64,000 nucleotides of DNA from Beverwykella pulmonaria (taxonomy: Eukaryota; Ascomycota; Dothideomycetes; Pleosporales; Melanommataceae), in assembly GCA_001599595.1 (NCBI GenBank), contig BCHH01000003.1, forward strand, positions 2,957,151-3,021,150, given 5' to 3'. Shown here one piece after another: positions 23,186 through 33,863 of the stretch (positions are counted from its first letter, which is position 1; every line of letters begins with the position of its first letter). A program made the translations under genes and the position numbers. A model generated the notes under the pieces. It was not told where the DNA came from, did not search any database, and saw only the letters and a list, made by a program, of their open reading frames with translations.

Positions 23186-23400
23186 TGTTGGTATTGTTGC
23201 AACAGCGGTGATACACTGCTGCAACAACTGCTGTTGTTAATTACGAACTGTGGGTTTGACGCTAGCTCAGCGTCTAAACCCCCACAGCCCTATAAAGCTA
23301 CAACTCTAGATAGACTGCGAAAGGACGACAAAAATTATAACTGAATATCCTACACCCGATATAGCCACCAGACTCTCCTAGACTGTTGGCCCGTATCACG
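23186..23400 (+). repeat. LTR-like segment with two hairpins and a TATA box
   Basis: The segment begins TGTTGGTATTGTTGCAACAG, the kind of start seen in fungal Copia LTRs. A 34-base imperfect palindrome occupies 23194-23227. A second hairpin, with arms of about 12 bases around GACGCT/AGCGTC, lies at 23251-23283. A TATAAA follows at about 23291. No second copy, primer-binding site or polyprotein was found, so a solo or decayed LTR is only a suggestion. Confidence 0.35.
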
Positions 23401-23428
23401 TAGAATCAGTGACCCCGCTTCAACGATG

Positions 23429-23550
23429 GATACACGATTGTGATCGTGATCCCCCCAAACCGATACACGATTGTGATCGTGATCACCCCCGAAACGGATA
23501 CACGGTCGTGACCGTGATCCAGAAGTCGATACACGGTCGTGACCGTGATC
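23429..23550 (+). repeat. Four-unit minisatellite, 31-35 base period
   Basis: Units start at 23429, 23462, 23497 and 23528. Each has a 23-base core starting GATACACG and ending CGTGATC, followed by a variable 8-12 base spacer. Units 1-2 have ATTGTGATC where units 3-4 have GTCGTGACC, so the pairs differ only by transitions. The core is itself partly palindromic. Confidence 0.8.
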
Positions 23551-24049
23551 GCAAAACCCCTTCCGCCAACCCCCCCGCAGCAACCAGTTCCTTCCAGTTA
23601 CTGCCCCGGGAATCTTCAGCTCACGCTCAGCAACACCATTACGGTTGACTGTAGGTTGAGCAGGTTCGTGTCCATTTCACCTTACCGCTCCGACCTACCG
23701 CAGTAGGCCGAGTAGCCGGTATACCGACAGCAACAGAATTGTGAAGAATAGGATCCAGGTCGAGTATGGAGAATTCACAAACTTGTACGTAGCATAGAGG
23801 AATAACATTCGGTTTATGGGCAAGACAAAACCTCTATTTCGTCATACAAAATATATGGTGAAAAAGAAATGCGTGAGTAAGCAATGCTCAAAGCAATACC
23901 TTTTACTTCAAGCTCAGGCTCCATCTTGTCGAAGTACCTTTCAAAGCCTTTCTCAGAAAATTCATCATATTTCCGCCCCACGATAATTGCAGCAATCTGT
24001 CGGCCCCTTATAGATACAGTCTATGATATCGCTACCAAAACATAGACGC

Positions 24050-24800
24050 AGACCTATAATCTCAAAAGTCATCTCTTCCAATTTCTACGCAAGAATCTGC
24101 CAGAACGGACCATGTCCCGAACAAGGATCGGTCATTCTCTCCGTCTCGTATCCAAGGACTCAAACTTTGCGCGCCACTAGGCCGCGCTCCAAGTTCAACC
24201 ACATCAACCCGCACGCTGCCTATTGTGCCCCAGTTTCCTGCTGACAATTCCCTATCTCGCAGCGCCAAACTTGAGCATAAGCATGACAAATCTCATGCAA
24301 GAGCGTAGCAAGTTTAAACTCAGACCAATTTTCCGATTTTGATTCGCTGAGTGAAAGCAAAATATCAACTGTTGTTTTCCCTCTTTGATTTTTTGTATAC
24401 CCAGCCATCCCTAACTAGTCCTTGTTAGAGGGCCTCTCTATCCAGTTGTGCTCAATACCTATTCCTGGATCCAACATGCCGCCGAAGAACAAGTGACTGA
24501 GCGATTTGGCTAGCACGTTCATGGATGGCAAATACCCTGGCAGGAAACTTAGACCACTGTTCTCTAAAGCGTGCCTGCGTATACGGGTTTCATGTATGCT
24601 CTCTTTAAGGCGGCATGCGACTGCTCGAAAAGAGCACTACGTGGCTTGGAGGTGGTGGCGCCAGTGGGCGTATTTGGAACGCATCTATGAGCTGTCGCAC
24701 GTCATACCGATGATACAGCATGTGGCGATACTCCGGGTTTGGAAACTCGAATGTGTTAGTTTCAGGACTGTAGTGCTAGGGATATGCCTGTGCGTGACAC
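24050..24800 (-). pseudogene. Broken SprT-like metalloprotease-family gene
   Basis: Read on the minus strand, a frame from about 24780 gives FEFPNPEYRHMLYHRYDV. A frameshift follows near 24605, then the SprT-like core: HLFFGGML, LGMAGYT, and LATLLHEICHAYAQVW with the zinc-binding HExxH pattern (HEICH at 24283-24297). It ends with GHGPFWQ, the usual third-ligand and helix region of the family. Stops interrupt it after RPSNKD, after ETGAQ, before VLGYETER and after FWQILA. Several are at positions where CAG, CGA or TGG could have been changed by C-to-T or G-to-A mutation. Spartan/SprT proteins cleave DNA-protein crosslinks, while many fungal SprT-domain genes are uncharacterised. This copy is plainly inactive. 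The zinc motif still being readable suggests fairly recent decay. Confidence 0.65.
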
Positions 24801-26580
24801 ACATGACTCTAGACCTATGGGCAAAATTTTGGGCAGAAGCATGCCTATAGAAGCTTCTTCCTCATAGTTCTTAACAGGATTTGGTGAAGAAAGCGGGGGC
24901 TCTACTCAGTTGCATTGAACAAAGGTGCTGCTCGTATCCTTCATACAATAGGTAAAAGTGTTTCCCTTAAGATTAAATGCCATTGCGCATGAATTGTCTC
25001 AGCTGAATGATGGTTTACAATTTCTCTTACAAAGCGCGATCCGAATTCTTATATATGAGTGATCATCCAACATTATCAAGAACTGAAAGCACTAGTGAAG
25101 TGGCCAATGTAGAAAAATCTATCGGTGTGAAATTTGAAGAGAAGGTCGTAGCAGCATTTTCAACTTTGTACACTATATTCTTGTTGCGCAACATCTGCTG
25201 AGTGTTTGAAGCCAAGTCGTTTTGTTAGAAGCTTGGGCATGTACGAGCAGATTGACTCTCTGCAACATAGAGTTTTAATATTTAGACATTTTCTCTCGTT
25301 GGCTAAGACTGTTTGAGACACCTACGTTTCTCTCTATTGTCTAACACGTTTAATCATCAAGGGTATTATTACATGTTAAACTTAACATTCTTCCCAAACG
25401 AGAGCCTGAAGATGTTTTGGGTTCTCTTTCATGGCAATTGATGTCACGAGGAGTGGAAGCAGTTAATCGTCTGACGGGTAAATGTGTATATAAGGAGTGT
25501 GAAAGCCGTGATGAACTGACTGCTCGCACGATGACTATATATACCCATAAAGGGAAGCTAGCATATATGTAGAACACGTGCGACACGTGACAATTGAGAA
25601 TTTCTGACCCTGCTTGGGAAAGGTTGTATGAGGAAAGCGTTCTCTCGAATCCAGTGATTTATGATGAAAAGTGTGTTGAGGAGCTTTATTCTCCCCTCTT
25701 CCATCGTGAACGCATGACCTTTCAGCTTCACAGCAGCTGCTTGGAGATCTAGCTTGCGGTAGGACCGAAATATCAACATAGGGTTTGAAGTGAATTTAAT
25801 TTGGGGTACTTGATGCAAACGCATCTGTTGGATACGACACGGTGTGTCTGAGCCCAATTTCCATCCAGTGAGTTGAGTACTTTGCACTGATGCTTGCTCG
25901 GATATGGACCACGCATGTAGTCTGTAGTCTGCACTAGCAGCCCTGCGACCGATACGCTTCTGGTATCACGAATGCGCAAATAATGGCGAAGTGAGAAAGT
26001 CGTTGTGTTTGGTAAGGATTGTTCACTTAGGTTCAGGCGTACGTTTACTAGAATTTACGGGGCGAGCGATATTAGCTGAATACGAGTTAAAAATAATAGC
26101 ACACGTTCAAAACAATTGCATTGTTCGTTCACAAAGCACAATGTTTCCCGTCCTCGTCTATATACTAGTGGAGCGTTCTTCCGAGTAGGTCATTGTTTAT
26201 ATACTGTTTCCAGTATAAAATCTATGTCGATATGTTAAGCACATACGACTTGACGGACACATTGGGGTTCCATATGATGCTGAGAAATATCAGACGTATT
26301 TAGCTGCGACAACCTGCAAGAGCCCTTACACGTACAGTACGCTTTCTTGGATGGAACCTTCGTAAGGAAGCGTGCATTACCAAGCAGACGGATCCTAGTT
26401 CCTGTCTTACAAGATGTGCGACCTCTCACTCGGACTGAATACAATTACTAATTTGTTTCAGAGATAACGTTACACTGACATACAAAAGGCGCGGCTCGTT
26501 ACAAAAGTAATCACGTGCGAGAACATCAAAATTTAAGCACGTCGTAAAACAGCCAATGCCGTAAAGCTGTTATCGCTCTC
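24801..26580. other. AT-rich gene-free stretch inside the relic island
   Basis: I see no continuous coding sequence, RNA gene or clear repeat over about 1.8 kb. Frames are short and rich in stops on both strands, as expected of old repeat DNA. Confidence 0.4.
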
Positions 26581-26589
26581 ATGTTTGAT

Positions 26590-26980
26590 GCAGAGCTTTG
26601 CGATCTTTACAAAATACGATGGGTGACGCCCTCAGCCTTGAGCAGGTCGCTCACAGCGTCAACTTGTTGGTAGTTTCCGTACTCCATTTATCTCCTTGCG
26701 AATCTGATGCGATAGATTGCTCTCATATTTAACCTTTTGCTTCATCTCTGGGTGGGTTGTACTTGTGGTTGTACGCAGCAAAGATAGTAAATCCTCATCG
26801 TCGGCTTGTCGTTTTGCGTTATTGTAAATATGGCACGCGCATGAAGCTTCAACGCCAGTTCCAGCCTCAATATCCGCGTAGAAAATTCGGCGATTTTCTG
26901 AGAGTAATCACGGCACTACGAAGCTCATTCGGATAGTCTTTGGTGCCTTTAGGGCGTGAGTGGGTTGGGTGGTGTGGCAT
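26590..26980 (-). pseudogene. Second Tc1/mariner-type transposase relic
   Basis: On the minus strand an ATG at 26978-26980 starts MPHHPTHSRPKGTKDYPNEL. After a frameshift at about 26895 it continues as RRIFYADIEAGTGVEASCAC, then HIYNNAKRQADDEDLLSLL. This matches the N-terminal helix-turn-helix layout of fungal Tc1/mariner transposases, in which a short basic lead is followed by an ADIEAxTGV-type helix pair. Stops follow at about 26670, and no DDE catalytic core is readable. It is distinct in sequence from the relic at 660-903 and lies on the other strand. Terminal inverted repeats were not found. Confidence 0.5.
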
Positions 26981-27269
26981 GATGTGAGTTGAATTGATAA
27001 ATCTCACGATTTGGCAGAGGTCGAAGTTGTTGCCTTTTGTATATCTAGGGTCTTTGCTGGGTGCAAGTGAAGCCTGTTCGTACCGTAACCTCCGCCAGTA
27101 GTTTGGTAGCACAAGGACATTTGTCCCCATATAGCTGTGATAGTAGTAGTGATAAATTCAGTTGATGTTTGCTGAATGTCGACCTTTCAGAAGTTCAACT
27201 CACGAAGGGCATAGAGAATGGGAGGTCGAAATGGCGGCTCGGGTGAAACCAAGCGCGGTGTGCAGGCAA

Positions 27270-28270
27270 GAAGACGGGTGAAAGCCCTAATTTCTAGGCA
27301 TACCGTGTGACTCATGTGTTTGCTGTCACCAGTCCAGACACAACTTGTGGTGACAGATGCATAAATGTCACCACAACCCCCAAATATGATCCAAGCTCCG
27401 CGGTACCGTTGTCTTTCACCTGACACATGACTTGACTTCCACCTATGATAAAATTACTCCTTGTTACTTCCTCTTTTTCGAGTTGCAACCACCACTTCGC
27501 ACCTAAGTATGCGGATCCCCTCACCAGCGGAATCATTCATCACAAAAATCCTTGGATGTGGTACGACGGAAGCCTTGGTCTTGCCTGTTGGAGTGCCTAC
27601 TGGAATGTTCTGTAAGTGAATATCTTGCTTTTGACTGAGAGCTCATGGCCATTTTTCTACACTGGTTCACTTCAGTTTCGGCTCTTTGATTATTAACAAT
27701 GATTCCAACCGCAGATCCGACTGAAGCAACGATCTTTCTACCACCTCAAGCGCAAGAAATCACAATGTCCATTGTCAACATAGTCCTTGATGCGACCGAA
27801 ATCGTTATTCCGTCCACTCTAGGAAGACCGTCGGGACTTTCCCCTTCCACCACCAACCGAGATTGTCACCACGGCATCCCCAACTTTTGAGCCCACCACA
27901 GTTTGGCCAATCCTTGATCCAACCACTTTCCCCAGCTACTCAACACCCACGCCCTCAGATCCCTGCCCCAGAATCGAAGACAGCTGCGGCGACCAAATTA
28001 GCGAACCCGCCCTAGAAATCCTCACCAGGGCGGTGATAACAAAATTGAAGCCAAGGAGTTTGTAAAGAAAGTCCGGCAAATGGAAAAGTCATTGACATAT
28101 TCACATAGGTTTCCTTTGGACAGGCAACTTTTCGCTCCTAGTTGCGATACCGACGCAATCATCGTGGGACTCATCCACGTGCACAACGACCTATCCAACG
28201 TTTGGATTGAGCGAGCTGAAACGAACCGTATTGTTGAAAAGAGGGAAATAACAATGGCAGTAAATGCATG
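27270..28270 (+). pseudogene. Decayed secreted or membrane-type protein gene
   Basis: A plus-strand frame reads YRVTHVFAVTSPDTTCGDRC, then INVTTTPKYDPSSAVPLSFT. It meets two TGA stops near 27420-27432 and resumes with SCNHHFAPKYADPLTSG and NPWMWYDGSLGLACWSAYW. Further on, after frame changes, Thr/Pro-rich sequence (TTASPTFEPTTVWPILDPTT) leads to CPRIEDSCGDQISEPALEIL. A one-base shift near 28037 then gives KIEAKEFVKKVRQME and continues to a TGA at about 28271. The cysteine and Thr/Pro pattern suggests a secreted or wall-linked protein. I do not know whether all pieces belong to one gene. The two early TGAs fit CGA-to-TGA change. An intron-rich intact gene is less likely, given stops and shifts without splice sites. 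Confidence 0.4.
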
Positions 28271-28356
28271 ATCGCGAAAGAAAGTGCGAACAAGCAGGTT
28301 CAATAACAACATATACTACATGTAAAAAAAAATTTTGCCGCAAAGTATCAGAACAA

Positions 28357-28427
28357 GCATCTATGGTCCAGCGGTAGGATATTTGCCTTCCAAGCAAATG
28401 GCTCGGGTTCGACTCCCGGTGGATGCA
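28357..28427 (+). tRNA. tRNA-Gly (anticodon TCC)
   Basis: The 71-base sequence folds as a full cloverleaf without intron. The acceptor arms GCATCTA and TGGATGC pair, and the D arm holds GGTCCAGCGGTAGGAT. The anticodon stem is TTTGC/GCAAA with loop CTTCCAA, giving anticodon TCC (reads GGA). The T arm carries GGTTCGACTCC. The discriminator base is A. A run of seven T at about 28440 downstream fits RNA polymerase III termination. Confidence 0.93.
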
Positions 28428-28438
28428 ATTCGTCACTA

Positions 28439-28447
28439 TCTTTTTTT
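28439..28447 (+). terminator. Pol III terminator of tRNA-Gly
   Basis: A T-rich run shortly after the 3' end of tRNA-Gly(TCC), in the position and composition expected of an RNA polymerase III stop. Confidence 0.7.
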
Positions 28448-29448
28448 GGGCAACACTGGAAAATCGAAGAGTCCTTCTTTTTGACCTGTTGTCACTTTTT
28501 CCATTCCTCTAGTTTCGCTGTGCATTCATCATTCATTGGTGTTCTTTGGCTAAGCAATTCCTATATTTCTTGCGCAAGGCCACATGTCTTTTTACATTTC
28601 TCTACATGCCACGCTAACAAAAGAAGCAGGACTGCCAATGAAAATGACTGATGCTTTGTCCGAAGCTCGCCACACCCGGGCTTACATCCTCAAGGACTCT
28701 CTTTCTAACATTCCTGGAGGACAGGTTGCTCCATTGGGCCTCCACATGTGATCTTGCAATTGGCAAGTCGCGGCACTGCACGTTTCAAAACATATCGTCG
28801 CGGCTCAATCCTATTTGAAGGAACAACCCCCAACCCCCGCGCATCCACATCCAAATTGGCATGCTGGCGTGATGTCTCTCGCTCAGCCGGTAACACTAGG
28901 TCTTGGTTCCAAGATTCCTCGCGACGGCTGATTGGCCTAGGCCAGCCCTTTTATCGCAACGGAGTCCGTTCGGGTTCTCGCTCGGCTGGATGCGCTGTCG
29001 GTGCAGTTGCTAGCCCCGCCACATGCACCCCCAGAACGTCACCCGCCGCGTGTGTCGGTGAACCTTTCGCACGGGCAAGACTTCTGCCTGCGGGCTGCCA
29101 GGCCGAGCCAGGCAGCAATGCAGATGATTGGCCGTGGACAGAGTTGTTCACCGCACTCCCCCGACACCCGTTCGGGGTGGGATGTGTGCCAAGCGGCAGG
29201 ACTATGGCCGCCTTGTCCTCCAACGAGGATTGACATGGAGAAACTTAAGACGAGGAGGAGGCACATGGTGGTGAGCCGCAAATCTGTCCCTCCATTCCTC
29301 CTCGACGTCTTCGATGCTCGTTATTTGAACGCGGCACTCCCCCCTCCAACAGCACTCGCACACCTCTCACCACACCTCGGAGCGTCCTGTCGACGCCTAG
29401 CTATACCCCGCCTCCACACATTGTGTCCAACCTGAATACCCAGCCGAC
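28448..29448. other. Gene-free kilobase between tRNA and next gene
   Basis: The base composition changes here from AT-rich to GC-rich, marking the right border of the relic island. A 161-codon frame at 28748-29233 has no domain and competes with overlapping frames, so I left it out. The last 150 bases are C/T-rich and probably the promoter and leader of the gene at 29449. Confidence 0.45.
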
Positions 29449-29985
29449 ATGCCGTCCCATTCGCACGCCCAATCGCACTTCCAGCCCCCGCCTCCCATCC
29501 GCACATCCACCGTAGACTCTCAGAAGTCTCAATCCTCTGGGGCGATGTCTCCTGACATGCTTTCGCCCACCTCAACTTTCTCTCGCGAGCGGTCGGCCGC
29601 TTCACCCACCGAGGAGTCCTTCTTCGGAGCCATTGCCTCGCGGATGCGGCACGGCCGTTCCCGGAGCCGCTCTCGCAACGGCGTCTCTCGCAAACGGTCC
29701 AAGTCTCCAATGATGCTGCCGCCTGAGCAATTCCCATCTTCCAGCTCGGCCGCGCAAACCACATACGCAACGTCTAGGCCACAACAACCACGCCATGCCC
29801 CGACCATGAGCCAGGACTCTACGGCGTCGGCGCCTGCAAAGCCGTCACGACCAAGTCTCCAGGGCCCAACAAGGAGGAGCACAGCGCACAGCGACATGTG
29901 GCGCGGAAGACATTCCAACTCGTGGCTATTCAACGACTTCTCTGTGACGGATCATGCGAAAGACCTCTTCCGGCGGAAGTCGTGA
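29449..29985 (+). CDS. Small basic Ser/Pro-rich protein, unknown function
   Basis: A single frame encodes 178 residues from the ATG at 29449. It starts with a His/Pro-rich segment and continues with a Ser-rich middle. An Arg/Ser block near residues 63-85 (RHGRSRSRSRNGVSRKRSKS) looks like an RS-type or nuclear targeting region. The protein ends with an ordered-looking tail (RHSNSWLFNDFSVTDHAKDL) finishing FRRKS. The tail, with its aromatic and charged residues after a disordered body, is the kind of terminal motif that fungi conserve. I cannot name a family. A 5' untranslated C/T-rich tract supports the start chosen. Confidence 0.7.
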   Translation: MPSHSHAQSHFQPPPPIRTSTVDSQKSQSSGAMSPDMLSPTSTFSRERSAASPTEESFFGAIASRMRHGRSRSRSRNGVSRKRSKSPMMLPPEQFPSSSSAAQTTYATSRPQQPRHAPTMSQDSTASAPAKPSRPSLQGPTRRSTAHSDMWRGRHSNSWLFNDFSVTDHAKDLFRRKS

Positions 29986-31028
29986 TTGCAGACCGGTGAG
30001 GGCTGGTCTGTGACTCGCCTTCTTTGGCGGGGTATATTTCTCGATGAAGTGTCCCGCAACAACTCTTATCCTAATACAGAAATACGGCGGTGATGAGATT
30101 AGACCAAAAGGTATATCGCTGGCTCGAACACACCCATGATGATGCAGGGCTTGATGGACATATTTTTGGGGACCTTTGTTTTCGGATGCGCAGATTGATC
30201 TGGCAGGTTCTATCATTGTATATTAGCTTGATCATGTTGCAAAATCACATTGCGTCTTGGACTCCTTAATGAATCGCATGTTTCCAATTCAAGTAGTGAT
30301 GTGTGTGGCTACTTCTTCCATGTTGTCACTCCCCGATATTAAATATCCAGGAGTTTGTGAAAGTCCATTTGAAGATAACACCGAGGCTTAAGAGGGCGAG
30401 GTCAACCCCTTGACTTCTGCCTGCCATTGATTGAAGGTTTGGTAGGTCGCTTGTAGGTGTAAGTAGAGGAACAGCATGGCACAGCGCGCGAGACCCAAAA
30501 AGAACAAGCTGAAGTGACAGACTAATGAACAGATCGCACTTCCAGTCAAGATTCACTTGAGAGGAGGTTGAGGTGGAATCCAAGATGGGAGCGGCGGCTA
30601 GGGCTGTCCGTTTGCACTGCCCCCTTACTAATCGCCTTGTCTTCCACAACCACAGGCCTAGCACGCTAGTACACCATGTCCTCCTCATTGCTTGCAAACA
30701 CAAGTTGCTCACAATGGCGCGGACTGTGGTCCTGAAGGATCGCAGACGCGTGTGCTGCCTGGTCGGAATCAGAGGGCACCGCGATCTCCAACACACTCCG
30801 ATGCCCTGCAACTTAACGCCGAACCACCGCAGAATGCCGAACATACATTGAGCAATCTTACTTCACCTTGCTTACGACTATCATTGTCATTCCGTATATC
30901 TCCAGCCCTTATTCCGCTACAGTACATCATCGTGTGAAGGGACTACGAGATTTCCAAATACAAAAGAACGACATACTCCCCAGCCATCTACCCCTCACTG
31001 CTACCCCACCCTGCACGCATACCAAAAA
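29986..31028. other. Gene-free kilobase
   Basis: No coding region is supported. It should hold the 3' end of the small basic protein gene and the promoter of the FAD oxidoreductase gene. A minus-strand frame at 30326-30844 has no domain and no ATG-led conserved start, so I regard it as chance. Confidence 0.45.
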
Positions 31029-32582
31029 ATGCTGCAGGAACGCTCTTCCCTGCCAACGCCGACGTCGACGAATTCCTTCTGGCACAGCGAGCCAAATAAG
31101 TTCTTGCTAGGCCATCGTACGACCGAGGAGTTACCCTCAGAAGCAGACATCGTCATCGTAGGAAGCGGCATCACAGGAAGCGCTATTGCGAGGTTCCTTT
31201 CTGAAGATGAGAGGGCAAAGGGGAAGAGCATAGTGTTGTTGGAGGCTAGAGAGGCGTGTTGGGGTGCTACTGGGAGGGTGAGTATAGACGATTTCCATTG
31301 CTTGCAAGTGGATGCAAGCTATTAGAGGCGCTCCGCGCCCTATTTCCGACGACAAGCTCTTTGCCAGACACTGCATTTTCAGTAAGCTAACGGAGTTGCG
31401 GTATAGAATGGCGGCCACTGCCAGCCCCTCCTCTTCGACCGCTCCGTCTCCGTCGCTGCCTTCGAGCTTAAAAACGTCGACACGGTTAAGTCGTACATTT
31501 CTGCTCATGACGTGCCCTGCGAATGGCGCAGCGTGTCGGGCTGCCGCATATTCGGGACAGAAGAGGCCATGAAGGATGCCGAGCAGGAAATATCACACCT
31601 TCACCAAATAGCACCCGAGATTGCGGCCCACGTCACAGTCGTGAAGGATAAGCATGAGCTGGAGAGGTATAGAGTAGATCCTACGAGCTGTGTGGGAGCG
31701 ACAATCACGAAGGGGGCAGGGAGTCTGTGGCCGTATAAGCTCGTTACTTTTGTGTTGGAGAAGCTTGTTAAGGATGGGAGGATCAATCTGCAGACGCTGA
31801 CGCCCGTCACTCAAATCACCTCTTCGAACGGAACCAACACTCTCCACACCCCCCGCGGCTCCATCACCTCCAAAACAGTCATCCTAGCAACGAACGGCTA
31901 TACCTCGGCGCTCCTCCCCCAATTCGCCGACTTAATTGTGCCAGTGAGAGGAGAAATGAGTGCGCTTGTTCCCCCCAAGGGCTCCACGCTCCTCCCCAAT
32001 TCCTACGGCATGGTCGGCGTCCTTGGCCAGCCTGCAAAAAATGATGACTACCTCATCCAGCGCCCCTTCCACTCCGTCCCCAACCCCGCCGGGCACCTAA
32101 TGTTCGGTGGAGGCCGCGGCGCCGGCGTCCTGCCTTCCATCGGCATCTCCGATGATAGCGTCATCGACGATGGTTCCGCGGCCTATCTGCGCTCTGCCCT
32201 GCTCAAAGTGCTAAAACTCGGCGGGGAAACAGACGGATTGAAGGAGCTGGAGGCTGCTGCGCAGTGGACGGGTATCATGGGGTATTCGAGGGATAACCAT
32301 CCATGGGTGGGAAAAGTGCCGGACACGGAGGGATTGTGGCTTGCGGGCGGGTATACGGGGCATGGGATGCCGAATGGGACGCTTTGTGGGAAGGCTGTGG
32401 TTGAATTGGTGTTAGCGGACGAGGCTGGGGGTGATGTGCTGACATTGCAAGAAAAGATGGTTCAGGATGGGGATATACCACAGAGCTATATCATTACCAA
32501 GGAGAGGATTAAGAGGGCGAGGGAGTGGCCGACGGTTGCGGTGCAGGATGAAACGGATTTGCGTATAAAAGGGGTAGTCTAG
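31029..32582 (+). CDS. FAD-dependent oxidoreductase (DAO family)
   Basis: The two exons are 31029-31277 and 31407-32582, separated by a 129-base intron in phase 0. The product has 474 residues, normal for the family. The FAD-binding Rossmann start IVIVGSGITGSAIARFL is at residues 41-57, and the second conserved flavin motif TGRNGGH spans the intron at residues 81-87. Near the C-terminus WTGIMGYSRDNHPWVGKVP and GLWLAGGYTGHGM give the C-terminal FAD-contact signature of glycine/D-amino-acid oxidase (DadA-like) enzymes. Such fungal proteins oxidise an amine or amino-acid C-N bond, but the substrate cannot be told from sequence. No targeting signal is obvious, and the last residues are not a peroxisomal SKL. 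It is followed by a DJ-1-like gene in the same direction. Confidence 0.9.
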
Positions 32583-33113
32583 ATTGTGCTTTGCCCTGTG
32601 GGAGAGAAACACTCAGAGCTCTAGTTACAGCTCGGAAATTTTTTTGGTATAAAGGCACTTCGTAAACACTACTGGAGGGTGCTACTTCGTATACAATGCT
32701 AGATATGGATAGTCCAAAGAAAGGCAATTCAGTACCCATCCCCACACTTGATTGATTTCTAAGCCCCATCTCTTCCTTCGAAGTTGCCTTAAACGTTCCC
32801 GGCCGTGGAGTTTGCCCGTCTTGGAGTTGCAGCTTACAACGAGCGTCTACCGCGCCAGACCGCCTGGATAGCGCAGTTCAAGCACATGACTCAGGTGCCT
32901 CTTGAAGTGTGGGGTGCTTTCTGGAAATATGTCCGAATGACTAAAAACTTGCTCTGTGTTAGATATGCATGTCCTATCCTGTCCTATTCTTGGTGCCATT
33001 GGATATAAATATCCAGGCTCAGGACCCCCAACCATGACAAAATTTGGCTCTTGCACGTAACGTATAAACAAATAACGGTAAAAAGATAGAATTGGTCCTA
33101 TTAGTTTGAAATC
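32583..33113. other. Intergenic region between the FAD oxidoreductase and DJ-1-like genes
   Basis: About 530 bases with no gene. It should contain the terminator of the upstream gene and the promoter of the DJ-1-like gene. Confidence 0.5.
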
Positions 33114-33863
33114 ATGTCTACGCAACCTCAACCTCAAAACATTGGAGTTCTCCTCTTCCCCGGCTTCCAGCTATTGGACATATGCGGCCCCCTCGACGTC
33201 CTTAACCTGCTCTCCTACACTCACACCCTCAATCTCAGCATCGTTGCCTCCACGCTCGACCCAGTCTCCACTGCACATGCAAAATCTACCGCTGTTGGCT
33301 CAAACTGCTCTCAGTCCATCGTGCCCACGCACACTTTTGCCACTGCCCCAGATAACATCGAGGTCCTGATCATTCCGGGCGGATTCGGCGCGAGGAAAGA
33401 AGAGAACATCGAGGGCGTCATCGAGTTTGTGAAAGGGAGGTATGGGAAAGAGGCGTTGAGGTGGGTGCTGACGATTTGTACCGGGAGTGCGATTTTGGCG
33501 AAGAGTGGGGTGTTGGATGGGAGGAGGGCGACGAGCAATAAGAAGGCTTTTTCTTGGGTAAGTCTATCTATCCATCCCCTCTTCCTGTTACCGTTCTGCT
33601 TTGTGAAGATGGGCTGTGGGATTGACGGCGAGTAGGTCAAAGAGCAGAATACGGCCGTCGAGTGGGTGCCCAAGGCGCGCTGGGTCGTGGACGGGGATAT
33701 TTGGACTAGTTCTGGGATTTCGGCGGGGATTGATTTGATATTTGCGTGGGTGGAGGACGTGTTTGGGGAGGATGTGGCGAATTTTGTCGCAGACAGTAGT
33801 GAGTATGAGAGGAACAAGGACCCAGGCTCGGACCGTTTTGCGGAGAGGTGGGGCGCTGTGTAA
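33114..33863 (+). CDS. DJ-1/PfpI (ThiJ) family protein
   Basis: The exons are 33114-33557 and 33636-33863, with a 78-base intron in phase 0, giving 223 residues. The chain starts with the family's first strand and loop (NIGVLLFPGFQLLDICGPLD). The glutamine-amidotransferase-like fold continues through VLIIPGGFGARKEEN. The nucleophile elbow is TICTGSAILAKSGVL, with the reactive cysteine at residue 122. After the intron comes WTSSGISAGIDL, a conserved helix of the InhA-like branch. Members include isonitrile hydratases, glyoxalase-like enzymes and chaperones, so the reaction is not predictable. A histidine does not directly follow the cysteine, which argues against protease function. The protein has no signal peptide and is probably cytosolic. 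Confidence 0.9.

Noticed and set aside
23429..23550. CRISPR-like array
   Set aside because: Units are tandem with 8-12 base spacers that are too short. The organism is eukaryotic and the units diverge.
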